Shown: positions 25,992-34,360 of the stretch, piece after piece
Position numbering within the stretch: position 1 is the stretch's first letter
Layout: each line of letters begins with the position of its first letter
Assembly (NCBI RefSeq): GCF_008086205.1
Contig: NZ_VSKK01000002.1
Location: forward strand, 310,001-374,000
Source of the DNA: Bizionia myxarmorum
Lineage (GTDB): Bacteria; Bacteroidota; Bacteroidia; Flavobacteriales; Flavobacteriaceae
Length of the DNA: 64,000 nt
Reading direction: 5' to 3'
Notes under the pieces: model-generated
Seen by the model: only the letters and a program-made list of their open reading frames with translations
What the model was told of the DNA's origin: nothing
Database searches by the model: none
Position numbers and translations under genes: made by a program

Positions 25992-28235
25992 ATGTTACTT
26001 AAAACAAAACAATTCACATGGCTATTTTTGCTCTTTATTCTGGGCCATGTTACACAAGCTCAAAATATAAAAGGAACTATAACCGATGAAAATGAACAGC
26101 CAATTGAAGACGTTTACGTTTATAATTTAAATTCATTTACTCACACGCATTCCTTATCCAATGGCTCTTTTATGATAGAAAAAAATAGCCTAGGCGATTC
26201 TATTACTATTGGCTTATTGGGTTACGAAAAAACGACGATGGTTGTAACTAATGATCATTTCAAAAATGGTTTGAATGTTAACTTAAAAAGTAAAGCTATT
26301 CTTTTAAATGAGTTAGTAATTACCGAGCAAGTTAACGCTATGAATAGCGTTTCACGTGTGGATTTGGAAACGAATCCAGTGAATTCTTCTCAAGAAATTT
26401 TAGGAAAAGTACCTGGTTTAATAATTGGTCAACATGCAGGAGGCGGAAAAGCAGAACAGATATTTTTGCGCGGTTTTGATATAGATCACGGAACGGATAT
26501 TAGTTTATCTGTAGATGGTATGCCAGTAAATATGGTGTCTCACGCACATGGCCAAGGTTACAGCGATTTACATTTTGTAATTCCAGAAACCATTAATAAT
26601 ATCAATTTTGGAAAAGGGCCTTATAATGCCAGTAAAGGCGATTTTGCAACAGCTGGTTATGTGGAGTTTAATACAAAAGACGATATTAATGGAAGCGAGA
26701 TAAATTTAAGCTATGGCCAATTCGGCGCGTTAAGAACATTAGGTATGTTTGATTTATTGCAAAACAGCAAACGTTCAAACGCTTATGTAGCATTAGAATA
26801 TATTGAGTTTGATGGCCCATATAAATCGCCTCAAAACTTCAATCGAGTTAATCTTTTTGGAAAATTCAGTACCTATTTAAAAGGTAATGATAAATTATCT
26901 TTAACGGTTTCACATTTCACAAGTCGTTGGGATGCATCCGGTCAAATTCCGCAACGTGCTGTGGATAGTGGTTTAATCTCTCGTTTCGGATCTATAGATG
27001 ATACCGAAGGTGGAAATACTTCTAGAAGTAATGTGAATGTGAGTTATGAAGCCATTCTAAAAAACGATTTACAGTTTAAGTCGAATGTATTTTACAGCAA
27101 TTATAATTTTGAATTGTATTCTAACTTTACCTTCTTTTTAGAAGATCCGGTTAATGGCGATCAAATAAAGCAATTGGAAAATCGGGACATATTCGGGTTT
27201 AATACGGCTTTTATAAAGGATACCAAGTTGGGTGACATTGATACGAAGGTTACGACTGGATTTGGTTTACGTTATGATATGGTAAGTGATGTGGAATTAT
27301 CACACACTAAAGACAGAACTGAAACATTAGATTATTTGGCTTTAGGAAATGTAAATGAAACCAACATGTTTGGTTATGTTAATGCTGAATTTAAGTTTAA
27401 CAAGCTTATTATCGCGCCAGCTTTACGTTTAGACCATTTCAAGTTTATGTATAATGATGGTTTGGTTACGGCTTATGAAACTTTATCTGAAACGAAAACA
27501 ACAGCGAGTCCGAAATTGAATTTCTACTATAATCAGAATAAAAATCTACAATGGTTCTTAAAATCAGGAATTGGTTTTCATTCAAATGATACCCGCGTAG
27601 TTGTTGCTCAAAGTGGCGAAGAGATTTTGCCAAAAGCTTATGGTGCTGATTTAGGAACCATTTGGAAGCCATTTCCTAAAATGGTATTTAACACGGCTTT
27701 ATGGTACTTGTTTTTAGAGCAGGAGTTTGTTTATGTTGGAGATGCTGGAGTAGTGGAACCAAGTGGAAAATCGGAACGTTACGGATTAGATCTAGGTCTG
27801 CGTTACCAATTTACAGATTGGTTATATTTTGATACAGATGCTACTTTAACACATGCTAGAAGTGTAGATGAGCCAAGCGGTGCAAATTATATTCCATTGG
27901 CACCAGACTTTACCTTATCAGGTGGTTTAGCAATTAATGATTTAAATGGTTTTTCTGCAGGAATTCGGTACCGTTATATTGATGACAGACCAGCAAATGA
28001 AGATAATTCTATTGTTGCCAAAGGATATCTTGTAACCGATTTGAATATGAATTATGCCTTCAACAAAAACTTTAGTGTTGGTATGGCTATTGAAAACGTA
28101 TTTGACACGGAATGGAATGAAACGCAATTCGCTACAGAAACGCGTTTACAAAATGAAGTAAATCCAGTTGAAGAAATCCATTTCACGCCTGGAACACCTT
28201 TCTTTATTAAGGGAATTGTGAGCTATAAATTTTAA
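25992..28235 (+). CDS. TonB-dependent outer-membrane receptor, substrate unknown
   Basis: A 747-residue receptor: signal peptide (about 1-23), an N-terminal carboxypeptidase-regulatory-like domain (about 25-105, GTITDENEQPIEDVYVYNL), a plug with FLRGFDIDHGTD and a His-rich VSHAHGQGY segment, and a 22-stranded barrel ending in the terminal aromatic residue Phe (IVSYKF). The plug sequence resembles a receptor group also found in Proteobacteria whose substrate I cannot name; the histidines would suit a metal or metal complex. It is co-oriented with the DUF4331/TPR genes and depends on TonB/ExbBD. Confidence 0.88.
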   Translation: MLLKTKQFTWLFLLFILGHVTQAQNIKGTITDENEQPIEDVYVYNLNSFTHTHSLSNGSFMIEKNSLGDSITIGLLGYEKTTMVVTNDHFKNGLNVNLKSKAILLNELVITEQVNAMNSVSRVDLETNPVNSSQEILGKVPGLIIGQHAGGGKAEQIFLRGFDIDHGTDISLSVDGMPVNMVSHAHGQGYSDLHFVIPETINNINFGKGPYNASKGDFATAGYVEFNTKDDINGSEINLSYGQFGALRTLGMFDLLQNSKRSNAYVALEYIEFDGPYKSPQNFNRVNLFGKFSTYLKGNDKLSLTVSHFTSRWDASGQIPQRAVDSGLISRFGSIDDTEGGNTSRSNVNVSYEAILKNDLQFKSNVFYSNYNFELYSNFTFFLEDPVNGDQIKQLENRDIFGFNTAFIKDTKLGDIDTKVTTGFGLRYDMVSDVELSHTKDRTETLDYLALGNVNETNMFGYVNAEFKFNKLIIAPALRLDHFKFMYNDGLVTAYETLSETKTTASPKLNFYYNQNKNLQWFLKSGIGFHSNDTRVVVAQSGEEILPKAYGADLGTIWKPFPKMVFNTALWYLFLEQEFVYVGDAGVVEPSGKSERYGLDLGLRYQFTDWLYFDTDATLTHARSVDEPSGANYIPLAPDFTLSGGLAINDLNGFSAGIRYRYIDDRPANEDNSIVAKGYLVTDLNMNYAFNKNFSVGMAIENVFDTEWNETQFATETRLQNEVNPVEEIHFTPGTPFFIKGIVSYKF

Positions 28236-28313
28236 GTGTTTTTGTAATGATGAAAAAAATGAATAAGTGACTCGATGTTTAGAGAAGTTTGTTTGTGGTT
28301 TTTGTTTGTTTGT

Positions 28314-28346
28314 AAGCGTCTGTGGAAACACAGACGCTTTTTTTTA
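28314..28346. terminator. Terminator after the TonB-dependent receptor
   Basis: AAGCGTCTGTG-GAAA-CACAGACGCTT followed by a T tract: an 11-bp perfect stem with a GNRA-like GAAA loop. It ends the receptor operon and abuts the stop codon of the converging gene at 28347. Confidence 0.95.
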
Positions 28347-29024
28347 TCAATTCCAATAGTCGCAATAGCCGGGTGTTACTATATTTTTGTCAATTTTAAA
28401 AACAGATACTAACTTTTTAGACTGTCGTACTTCATCTAATTCATTGCTAAAAATTACTTCTACCGTAATGCCATTTGGTAAGCTTTCCTTTTGTTGTTTC
28501 CATCTCTCAAAAGCTGTTGGGTGTATCAACATGGGCATATGCATAAAATAGGAAGTATCCACCATATAAAGATGGGATCCTGCATGTTTTTTTAGTTTCT
28601 TTTTTAAGCTATAGGTACTTTTTAAATTATAAACTGCATACTTTTTAGCTTGTATAAGTGTGTCTTTAATGTTCGTGTACTCATAATGATTTGCTACACT
28701 CTTAAATGTATTTATCCATTTTATAATAGCGTCACAATCAATATTTATGAATTCCGCTTTTCTAAATTCAACTTTAGAAACAAGAACATCTGCAGATATT
28801 TTATCATACTTTCTAAATATTAATCTATAGTTCAGGCTATCTTCAGAAATTAGATTAGCATAGTAGCTATTGTCTTTAGAGTTAGTGAGGTATATGTTTG
28901 TTGTTTTTATAGAGTCCTCTTTAAGAAAAGTAGTTTCATAAGTTAACATATAATCAAAGTGATAGTTTTTTTGTGAAAAGACAAAAACAGGAAATAGTAA
29001 AAAAAGGAGTAATTTGAAGTTCAT
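28347..29024 (-). CDS. Secreted hypothetical protein
   Basis: A 225-residue protein with a clear Sec signal peptide (about 1-17, ending FVFSQ). The mature part is rich in Lys, Tyr and Asn; it has segments such as NDS-YYANLISEDSLNYRLIF and a C-terminal EVIFSNELDEVRQSKKLVSV. I recognise no domain. It is between the receptor operon and the anti-sigma gene with about 150 bases upstream, and could be a separate transcription unit. Function unknown. Confidence 0.65.
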   Translation of the reverse strand: MNFKLLLFLLFPVFVFSQKNYHFDYMLTYETTFLKEDSIKTTNIYLTNSKDNSYYANLISEDSLNYRLIFRKYDKISADVLVSKVEFRKAEFINIDCDAIIKWINTFKSVANHYEYTNIKDTLIQAKKYAVYNLKSTYSLKKKLKKHAGSHLYMVDTSYFMHMPMLIHPTAFERWKQQKESLPNGITVEVIFSNELDEVRQSKKLVSVFKIDKNIVTPGYCDYWN

Positions 29025-29082
29025 AAATTAGGTTAATCTGCTTATCAAATGAAGTGTTAAGCCTGTAATGTATGAATTAAAA

Positions 29083-29119
29083 ACAAAAACGGCTTCATTC
29101 TTAAAGCAGAAAAAGCCGT
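29083..29119 (-). terminator. Terminator after the anti-sigma gene
   Basis: On the minus strand ACGGCTT (29119-29113) pairs with AAGCCGT (29095-29089) and is followed by a TTTTGTTT run. It terminates the sigma/anti-sigma operon before the secreted hypothetical gene. Confidence 0.65.
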
Positions 29120-29172
29120 GTGTTTATGTAATGTAATATTTAATGCCTACAAACCTTAAAGCGGCTGTGGTA

Positions 29173-29997
29173 TTAACTTGAAACAGCTCCCAATGTATAT
29201 AATTGTTCCATTGTTGGAGATGTGCTTCCACCTTCAGGCTCTAAAGTAATTCCAAAAGCTTCAGATGCGTTAGCATTTTCTATAGTAAATATTTTAGTTT
29301 CATTGTTGGCAAAATCATCTATAGTGCCTAAACTAGTAGGTGCTAATGGATTCAACGTTAAAGACCAAACTTGATATACTTTTCCTGCTGGCGGTTCTGG
29401 TAAACCTTGAACATCCAAATAAATGTTATTAGCATTTTTATCCCAATAAACAGTAGCGTAAGCTTCTGGAGAGACGGCTTGACCTGAAAGCGGAATGCTA
29501 ACAATATTCTTGTCGCGAATAACCGATAATAATTTCTGCGCTTCCGTTAAATTAGCCGTTGCTGTTGTAATGCGTTCTTCTAATAAGGTATTATCTATGG
29601 TTTTTTCTTGTAATTCCGTTTTTACGGTTTGAATATTTGTTTTCAACGCATTTTGCTGATTCAATAAATAAATCAATCCACCTGCAAGCACAATAGAAGC
29701 TGCCCAGCCAGAATAGGCTAACCAGTTTGTTTTAGGTTCGTGTAAAGGCACAACTTTAGTTTCATGCTTATCATCAAGACCTAATTTTGTTTTTACAGCT
29801 TTAAATAAGTGTTGTGTATCAGATGGAGAGGCTGCAGCTGTAAGCTGAACAATAGCAGCTTCAATTTTTAGAACTTCATCTAATAAATCAGGATTGGTAA
29901 GCAGTTTATCATAGACTGCTTTATTTTCGGCATCAGAAAGACTTCCAGCTATATATAGCTCTAATATTCCAGATTCTATGTATTCTTTGTTTGTCAT
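29173..29997 (-). CDS. RskA-type anti-sigma factor
   Basis: A 274-residue membrane protein. The N-terminal cytosolic part begins YIESGILELYIAGSLSDAEN, typical of RskA/anti-sigma K factors in Bacteroidota; one membrane helix (about 94-110, WAASIVLAGGLIYLL), a coiled-coil (about 112-150) and a periplasmic anti-sigma-K domain with GKVYQVWSLTLNPLAPTSLG follow. It would hold the ECF factor encoded just upstream at the membrane. The start overlaps the sigma stop (TAATG). Confidence 0.9.
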   Translation of the reverse strand: MTNKEYIESGILELYIAGSLSDAENKAVYDKLLTNPDLLDEVLKIEAAIVQLTAAASPSDTQHLFKAVKTKLGLDDKHETKVVPLHEPKTNWLAYSGWAASIVLAGGLIYLLNQQNALKTNIQTVKTELQEKTIDNTLLEERITTATANLTEAQKLLSVIRDKNIVSIPLSGQAVSPEAYATVYWDKNANNIYLDVQGLPEPPAGKVYQVWSLTLNPLAPTSLGTIDDFANNETKIFTIENANASEAFGITLEPEGGSTSPTMEQLYTLGAVSS

Positions 29998-30530
29998 TAC
30001 TTTACGTCGAGCATGATTCGGAGCTCATTTATACAATTTCTATTTCTCGTTTTTATAGTTCCAATGGGCATATCAAGGGTTTCTGAAGCTTCCTTTTGGG
30101 TAAAACCTTTAAAGTAAAGCAACTCAATAACCTCAATACATTTTTGTGCTAACTTGTCTACAAACTTCTTTATTCCAATAGAATTGGTTTGTTCATTCAA
30201 GTTATCATTGGATTCTAAAATATCTACGAAAAAATCAGCTTGAAGGTTTTTTTTCGAGTTCTTAAAAGCTTTGGATCGTGTTTTGTCAATAGCGGCATTC
30301 CGCGCTATATTAAGTATCCAGGTAAAAAAACGACCTTTTTGAGCCGTATAAGATGCAGAATTATTCCAAGCTTTTATAAATACATCTTGCATCACTTCTT
30401 CAGCAAGGTCATTATCACGAACAATGTTATAAATAACACCATGCATACTTTTGCTATACATTTTATATAGAGATTCAAATGCTTTTTCGTTTTTATCTTG
30501 AAATTGTGAAACCAAAGTTTCTAATTGCAT
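29997..30530 (-). CDS. ECF-type RNA polymerase sigma factor (SigK-like)
   Basis: A 177-residue ECF sigma factor. Region 2 is in AEEVMQDVFIKAWNNSASY and GRFFTWILNIARNAAIDKTR (about 42-78); region 4 in FKGFTQKEASETLDMPIGTI (about 142-161). It is co-transcribed and translationally coupled with the RskA-type anti-sigma factor. In flavobacteria this pair is often near DUF4331/TPR/receptor clusters, as here, so that cluster is a candidate target. Confidence 0.92.
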   Translation of the reverse strand: MQLETLVSQFQDKNEKAFESLYKMYSKSMHGVIYNIVRDNDLAEEVMQDVFIKAWNNSASYTAQKGRFFTWILNIARNAAIDKTRSKAFKNSKKNLQADFFVDILESNDNLNEQTNSIGIKKFVDKLAQKCIEVIELLYFKGFTQKEASETLDMPIGTIKTRNRNCINELRIMLDVK

Positions 30531-30591
30531 ATATTTTTTATTTTAAGTCTCTAAAGTAGCTAAATAATGCGACCTATGATATAAATGTTCA

Positions 30592-30620
30592 TAAAAAAAA
30601 GCTGCATAAAGCAGCTTTTT
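30592..30620 (-). terminator. Terminator after the superoxide dismutase gene
   Basis: AAGCTGC-ATAAA-GCAGCTT flanked by A and T tracts. On the minus strand it lies 22 bases after the sodC stop codon; it is also suitable in the other direction. Confidence 0.85.
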
Positions 30621-30641
30621 AAAATTTCGTTTGAAAATGAA

Positions 30642-31226
30642 TTATTCAATAACACCAGCACAACTAACACGTGCTCCTGCATCTCCTGTAGGTTGTGTTT
30701 TAAAGTCGTCTTTTCCTTTATGTACAATTACGGCTTTTCCTAGAATATCTTTTGCAGGGTCATCACAACCAATACACCACTCATCAGTAGAGAATGTAAT
30801 GGTTGCATTTCCTTTTTCGTCAGCTTCCAAGTTGCCAATATCACCTTTGTGGTATCCTGCAGCATCACCCCATTTTCCATGTGGTTCACTAGTTGGATTC
30901 CAGTGTCCTCCAGATGATGTTCCATCTTCAGAAGAGCAATCTGCTGTTTCATGCAAATGAATAGCATGCGTTCCTGGTTCCAAACCGCCCATAACAGCAG
31001 TCATTGTAACCGTGCCGTTTTCTTCAGAAAACACCACATTACCATTTACATTACTACCACTTTTCGCGATTAATTCAATAGTAACTTTTTTGGCAACTAC
31101 AGGTTCTGGCATTACTTCTTCAACCTCGTTTACAGGTTCCATTTCCATGCTTTCTTTCTTATCATTTTTACAGCTCGTGGCAATAGCAAAGACGGCTACG
31201 AGTGCTAAAAGGTTTATTTTTTTCAT
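30642..31226 (-). CDS. sodC: Cu,Zn superoxide dismutase family lipoprotein
   Basis: A 194-residue lipoprotein (lipobox IATSC, Cys about 19) with an acidic linker (about 25-45) and a Cu,Zn-SOD domain. Copper/zinc ligand segments are visible: HAIHLHETADC, GGHWNPTSEPHG, YHKGDIGN and KAVIVHKGKDDF; QPTGDAGARVSC holds the catalytic Arg and the disulfide Cys. It dismutates superoxide in the periplasm. A CIGC pair in STDEWCIGCDDP is an unusual insertion before the last His strand. It is divergent from hemN. Confidence 0.9.
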   Translation of the reverse strand: MKKINLLALVAVFAIATSCKNDKKESMEMEPVNEVEEVMPEPVVAKKVTIELIAKSGSNVNGNVVFSEENGTVTMTAVMGGLEPGTHAIHLHETADCSSEDGTSSGGHWNPTSEPHGKWGDAAGYHKGDIGNLEADEKGNATITFSTDEWCIGCDDPAKDILGKAVIVHKGKDDFKTQPTGDAGARVSCAGVIE

Positions 31227-31302
31227 TAGTTTTAATTGTTTAATTGTTCATCCGAAAGTTACATATAATTTCACAAAAAATGAAAGGAAAGCGCATTATT
31301 GT

Positions 31303-31316
31303 ATGATAATTATCAT
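31303..31316 (+). promoter_or_regulatory. FNR-type box in front of hemN
   Basis: ATGATAATTATCAT is a perfect palindrome containing TGAT-N4-ATCA, the FNR/Crp-type operator. Its centre is 29.5 bases before a perfect -7 element (TAATTTTG at 31339), which places the box close to -41, the class II activator position. Confidence 0.85.
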
Positions 31317-31338
31317 ATTTTATATTGCAAATAGATGT

Positions 31339-31346
31339 TAATTTTG
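31339..31346 (+). promoter_or_regulatory. -7 promoter element of hemN
   Basis: TAATTTTG matches TAnnTTTG and lies 19 bases before the hemN ATG (31365). No -33 TTG occurs at the normal spacing, as expected for an activator-dependent promoter. Confidence 0.75.
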
Positions 31347-31364
31347 CTTTATATTTAGTTGAGT

Positions 31365-32729
31365 ATGACAAATTTATTAATAAATAAGTATAATGTTGCG
31401 GGACCTAGGTATACTAGTTATCCAACGGTTCCCTACTGGGATGAACCGTCATTTTCTGTTAAAAAATGGGAGTCTAGCTTAAAGCAATCGTTTCAAGAAA
31501 GCAATATAAGTGAAGGCATTAGTTTATATATTCATTTACCTTTTTGCGAAAGTTTATGCACCTTTTGCGGTTGTAACAAGCGTATAACAACGCGCCATGA
31601 AGTAGAATCGCCTTATATTAATTATGTTTTAAAAGAGTGGCAATTATATGTCGCTATTTTAGGCAGTAAACCGCGAATTAAGGAATTGCATTTAGGTGGT
31701 GGAACACCTACTTTTTTCTCACCTAAAAATTTAGAAAAGCTTATCGACGGTATTTTTTCTAACGCTGAAAAAGCAGAAAATCACGAATTTAGCTTTGAAG
31801 GCCATCCAAATAATACCACAGAAGCCCATTTAAAAACACTTTACAATTTAGGATTTCGTCGCGTTAGTTACGGAGTTCAGGATTATAATGATGTGGTACA
31901 AAAAGCCATTCACCGTATTCAACCTTTTGAAAACGTTAAGCGGGTAACCGAGCTAGCACGTGAAATTGGTTATACATCTATCAGTCATGATATTATTTTT
32001 GGTTTACCCTTCCAAACCGAAGCGCATGTTGCTAATACAATTGCTAGAACCAAAGAATTAATGCCAGACAGGATTGCCTTTTATAGTTATGCGCATGTGC
32101 CGTGGATAAAAGGAAATGGTCAGCGCGGGTTTAAGGATAGCGATTTACCTTCAGCAGAAAGTAAACGCAAACAATATGAACTAGGGAAATCTGAATTAGA
32201 TGCTTGCGGTTTTGTTGAAATAGGTATGGATCATTTTGCATTAAAAAGTGATAATTTATATCAAGCAACGGAAACGAAAGCCTTACACCGAAATTTTATG
32301 GGTTATACATCCAGTAAAACTCAAATGATGATAGGTCTTGGTGTTTCGGCTATTAGCGACAGTTGGTATGGATTTGCTCAAAACGAAAAGAAATTAGAAG
32401 ATTATTATAAGCGTTTAGATACAGACGAAATCCCTGTTATTAAAGGTCATATTTTAAGCACTGAAGATTTAATTATTAGACGTCATATTTTGAATTTAAT
32501 GTGTCATTTTGAAACATCATGGACTGAAACTGATAATTATTTTAAAGAATTGCCAGATGTATTAGTGCAGTTGGAAGAATTAGAGCAAGATGGCTTAATT
32601 CAAATGGAACCATCAACCATAAAAGTAACGGAAGCGGGCAGACCTTATGTCCGAAATGTGTGTATGGCTTTCGATTTGTTATTACAACGCAAGCAACCAG
32701 AATCCCAATTGTTTTCAATGACAATTTAG
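31365..32729 (+). CDS. hemN: Oxygen-independent coproporphyrinogen III oxidase
   Basis: A 454-residue radical-SAM enzyme that makes protoporphyrinogen IX without oxygen. The iron-sulfur motif is CESLCTFCGC (about 60-69, CX3CX2CXC), followed by LHLGGGTPTFF and VSYGVQDYN. The ATG at 31365 is chosen; an in-frame TTG two codons earlier overlaps nothing useful. It has an FNR-type box in front, which fits its role: supplying haem for the cbb3 oxidase and cytochromes when oxygen is low. Confidence 0.95.
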   Translation: MTNLLINKYNVAGPRYTSYPTVPYWDEPSFSVKKWESSLKQSFQESNISEGISLYIHLPFCESLCTFCGCNKRITTRHEVESPYINYVLKEWQLYVAILGSKPRIKELHLGGGTPTFFSPKNLEKLIDGIFSNAEKAENHEFSFEGHPNNTTEAHLKTLYNLGFRRVSYGVQDYNDVVQKAIHRIQPFENVKRVTELAREIGYTSISHDIIFGLPFQTEAHVANTIARTKELMPDRIAFYSYAHVPWIKGNGQRGFKDSDLPSAESKRKQYELGKSELDACGFVEIGMDHFALKSDNLYQATETKALHRNFMGYTSSKTQMMIGLGVSAISDSWYGFAQNEKKLEDYYKRLDTDEIPVIKGHILSTEDLIIRRHILNLMCHFETSWTETDNYFKELPDVLVQLEELEQDGLIQMEPSTIKVTEAGRPYVRNVCMAFDLLLQRKQPESQLFSMTI

Positions 32730-32821
32730 TTTTTGAAAACAGATTACCAATAAATAAAAGAATTAATTAATCATAAAAGCGTTAATAAAATAAGTTTACG
32801 TTTAATTAAAATCATCCAATC

Positions 32822-33655
32822 ATGAAAAAAATTATTGTACCAATAGATTTCTCTGAGTATTCCGAATACGCATTAGAAACAGCTGCTATGTTAGCTAAAA
32901 AGAATGGTTCGGAAATTTTGGCTTTACACATGTTAGAAATGTCTGATGCTGTTTTAACACGAAGCAACACGAATACCCAAATGGAATCTGTGTTTTTTCT
33001 AGAATTAGCTAAAAAGAAATTTAGCGAGTTTTTAGATAAACCGTATTTAGAAGGTGTGAAAATTACGCCAATTGTAAAACAATTCAAGGTGTTCAGCGAA
33101 GTAAATGAGGTTGCTAAAGAACATGATGTGGATTTAATTATCATGGGATCTCAAGGAACTAGTGGTTTCAAAGAATATTTCGTAGGTTCCAATACTGAAA
33201 AGGTAGTTCGTTATTCGGATATTCCGGTTTTAGTTATTAAACACAATCCAATTTTAACAGAATTTGATACAGTTGTTTTTGCTTCTGATTTTTCTGAAGA
33301 CGCTGTTACAGCATACAAGAATGCTAAAAAGATGTGCGCAACTTTAGGTGCAAGCATGCATTTAATTTATGTAAACTTACCAGGTGAAAACTTTAAAAAT
33401 ACAGCAGAAATGGAAGGTAGAGTTGTTACCTTTTTAAAGCAAGCTGATGGCGATTTAGAAAACTTATCTACAGTTACTTATGTTTGTGATTATACGGTAG
33501 AACAAGGTATTTCAAACTTCGCAAATCTAATTGGAGCTGATCTTGTAGCAATGGCTACTCGTGGTAGAAAAGGCTTGGCACATTTTTTTGAAGGAAGTAT
33601 TTCAGAGGATATGGCTAACCATTCAACATTACCAGTTATGACATTCAAAATATAA
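32822..33655 (+). CDS. Tandem universal stress protein (UspA family)
   Basis: A 277-residue protein with two Usp domains (about 1-142 and 148-277). Each ends in the ATP-binding signature: GSQGTSGFKEYFVGSNTEKV in the first and TRGRKGLAHFFEGSISEDM in the second (G-X2-G-X9-GS). Usp proteins support survival under starvation and low oxygen; the location between hemN and the nos cluster fits. I see no FNR box in its own upstream region. It ends at a strong terminator. Confidence 0.93.
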   Translation: MKKIIVPIDFSEYSEYALETAAMLAKKNGSEILALHMLEMSDAVLTRSNTNTQMESVFFLELAKKKFSEFLDKPYLEGVKITPIVKQFKVFSEVNEVAKEHDVDLIIMGSQGTSGFKEYFVGSNTEKVVRYSDIPVLVIKHNPILTEFDTVVFASDFSEDAVTAYKNAKKMCATLGASMHLIYVNLPGENFKNTAEMEGRVVTFLKQADGDLENLSTVTYVCDYTVEQGISNFANLIGADLVAMATRGRKGLAHFFEGSISEDMANHSTLPVMTFKI

Positions 33656-33686
33656 ACGTTCATAGTAAGTATAATTTGTTAGTAAG

Positions 33687-33720
33687 AAAGAGTCAAATTT
33701 TGTGTTTGACTCTTTTTTTT
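33687..33720 (+). terminator. Terminator after the universal stress protein gene
   Basis: AAAGAGTCAAA (33687-33697) pairs with TTTGACTCTTT (33705-33715), followed by further T residues. This separates usp from the FNR-controlled nos operon. Confidence 0.92.
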
Positions 33721-33781
33721 GTATCTTAATTACCTATAAACCCATATCAAAATGTTTAAAAGGGATAAATATATCCGAAAT

Positions 33782-33795
33782 ATGATAATTGTCAT
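33782..33795 (+). promoter_or_regulatory. FNR-type box in front of the nos operon
   Basis: ATGATAATTGTCAT, a near-perfect palindrome (TGAT-N4-GTCA). The centre is 29.5 bases before TACTTTTG at 33818, the same geometry as at hemN. Confidence 0.85.
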
Positions 33796-33817
33796 ATTTT
33801 ATATTAACATTTCATTA

Positions 33818-33825
33818 TACTTTTG
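33818..33825 (+). promoter_or_regulatory. -7 promoter element of the nos operon
   Basis: TACTTTTG matches TAnnTTTG. The ATG of the cytochrome gene follows 22 bases later. An in-frame ATG at 33823 overlaps this element, which argues against it as the translation start. Confidence 0.75.
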
Positions 33826-33846
33826 ATATATAAATTAAATCATACT

Positions 33847-34347
33847 ATGAGAACATCATTGAAACTAATGACATTATTATTTGCAATGGCTTTAATAAGC
33901 TGTGGCGGTAAAGAGGAGAAAAAGAAAGAAACCTTCTCTTATGACAAAAAAGCACCACAAACAGAAACAACTACCAAGAAAGAGGAAGTACTTCCACCTT
34001 CTAAAAGAGTTGATTTAACAAGTAAAGGTGTTGGACCTATAACTTCTGTAACATTGGATGCTGATATTAATCAGACCATGGCAGATCAAGGTTCCGAAAT
34101 CTACAAAAAGATGTGTACAGCTTGTCATAGAGCCGACAAAAAGTTTATTGGACCAGCGCCAACAGGAATTTTGGAACGTAGAACTCCAGAATGGGTTATG
34201 AACATGATTTTAAATCCTGAGCAAATGGTAAATGAGGATGCTTTAGCTAAAGAACTATTAATGGAGTTTAACGGATCGCCAATGGCTAATCAAAACTTAA
34301 CAGAAGTTGAAGCTAGAGCTGTATTAGAGTACTTTAGAACTTTATAA
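33847..34347 (+). CDS. Lipoprotein c-type cytochrome of the nos cluster
   Basis: A 166-residue lipoprotein (lipobox ALISC, Cys about 19) with a Lys/Glu/Thr-rich linker and one class I cytochrome c domain. The haem site CTACH is at about 93-97 and a distal Met lies in GSPMANQNLT. It is the first gene of the nos operon and the likely electron donor to NosZ. The start at 33847 is chosen because the earlier ATG would lie within the promoter. Confidence 0.88.
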   Translation: MRTSLKLMTLLFAMALISCGGKEEKKKETFSYDKKAPQTETTTKKEEVLPPSKRVDLTSKGVGPITSVTLDADINQTMADQGSEIYKKMCTACHRADKKFIGPAPTGILERRTPEWVMNMILNPEQMVNEDALAKELLMEFNGSPMANQNLTEVEARAVLEYFRTL

Positions 34348-34360
34348 TAACCTAACCACT

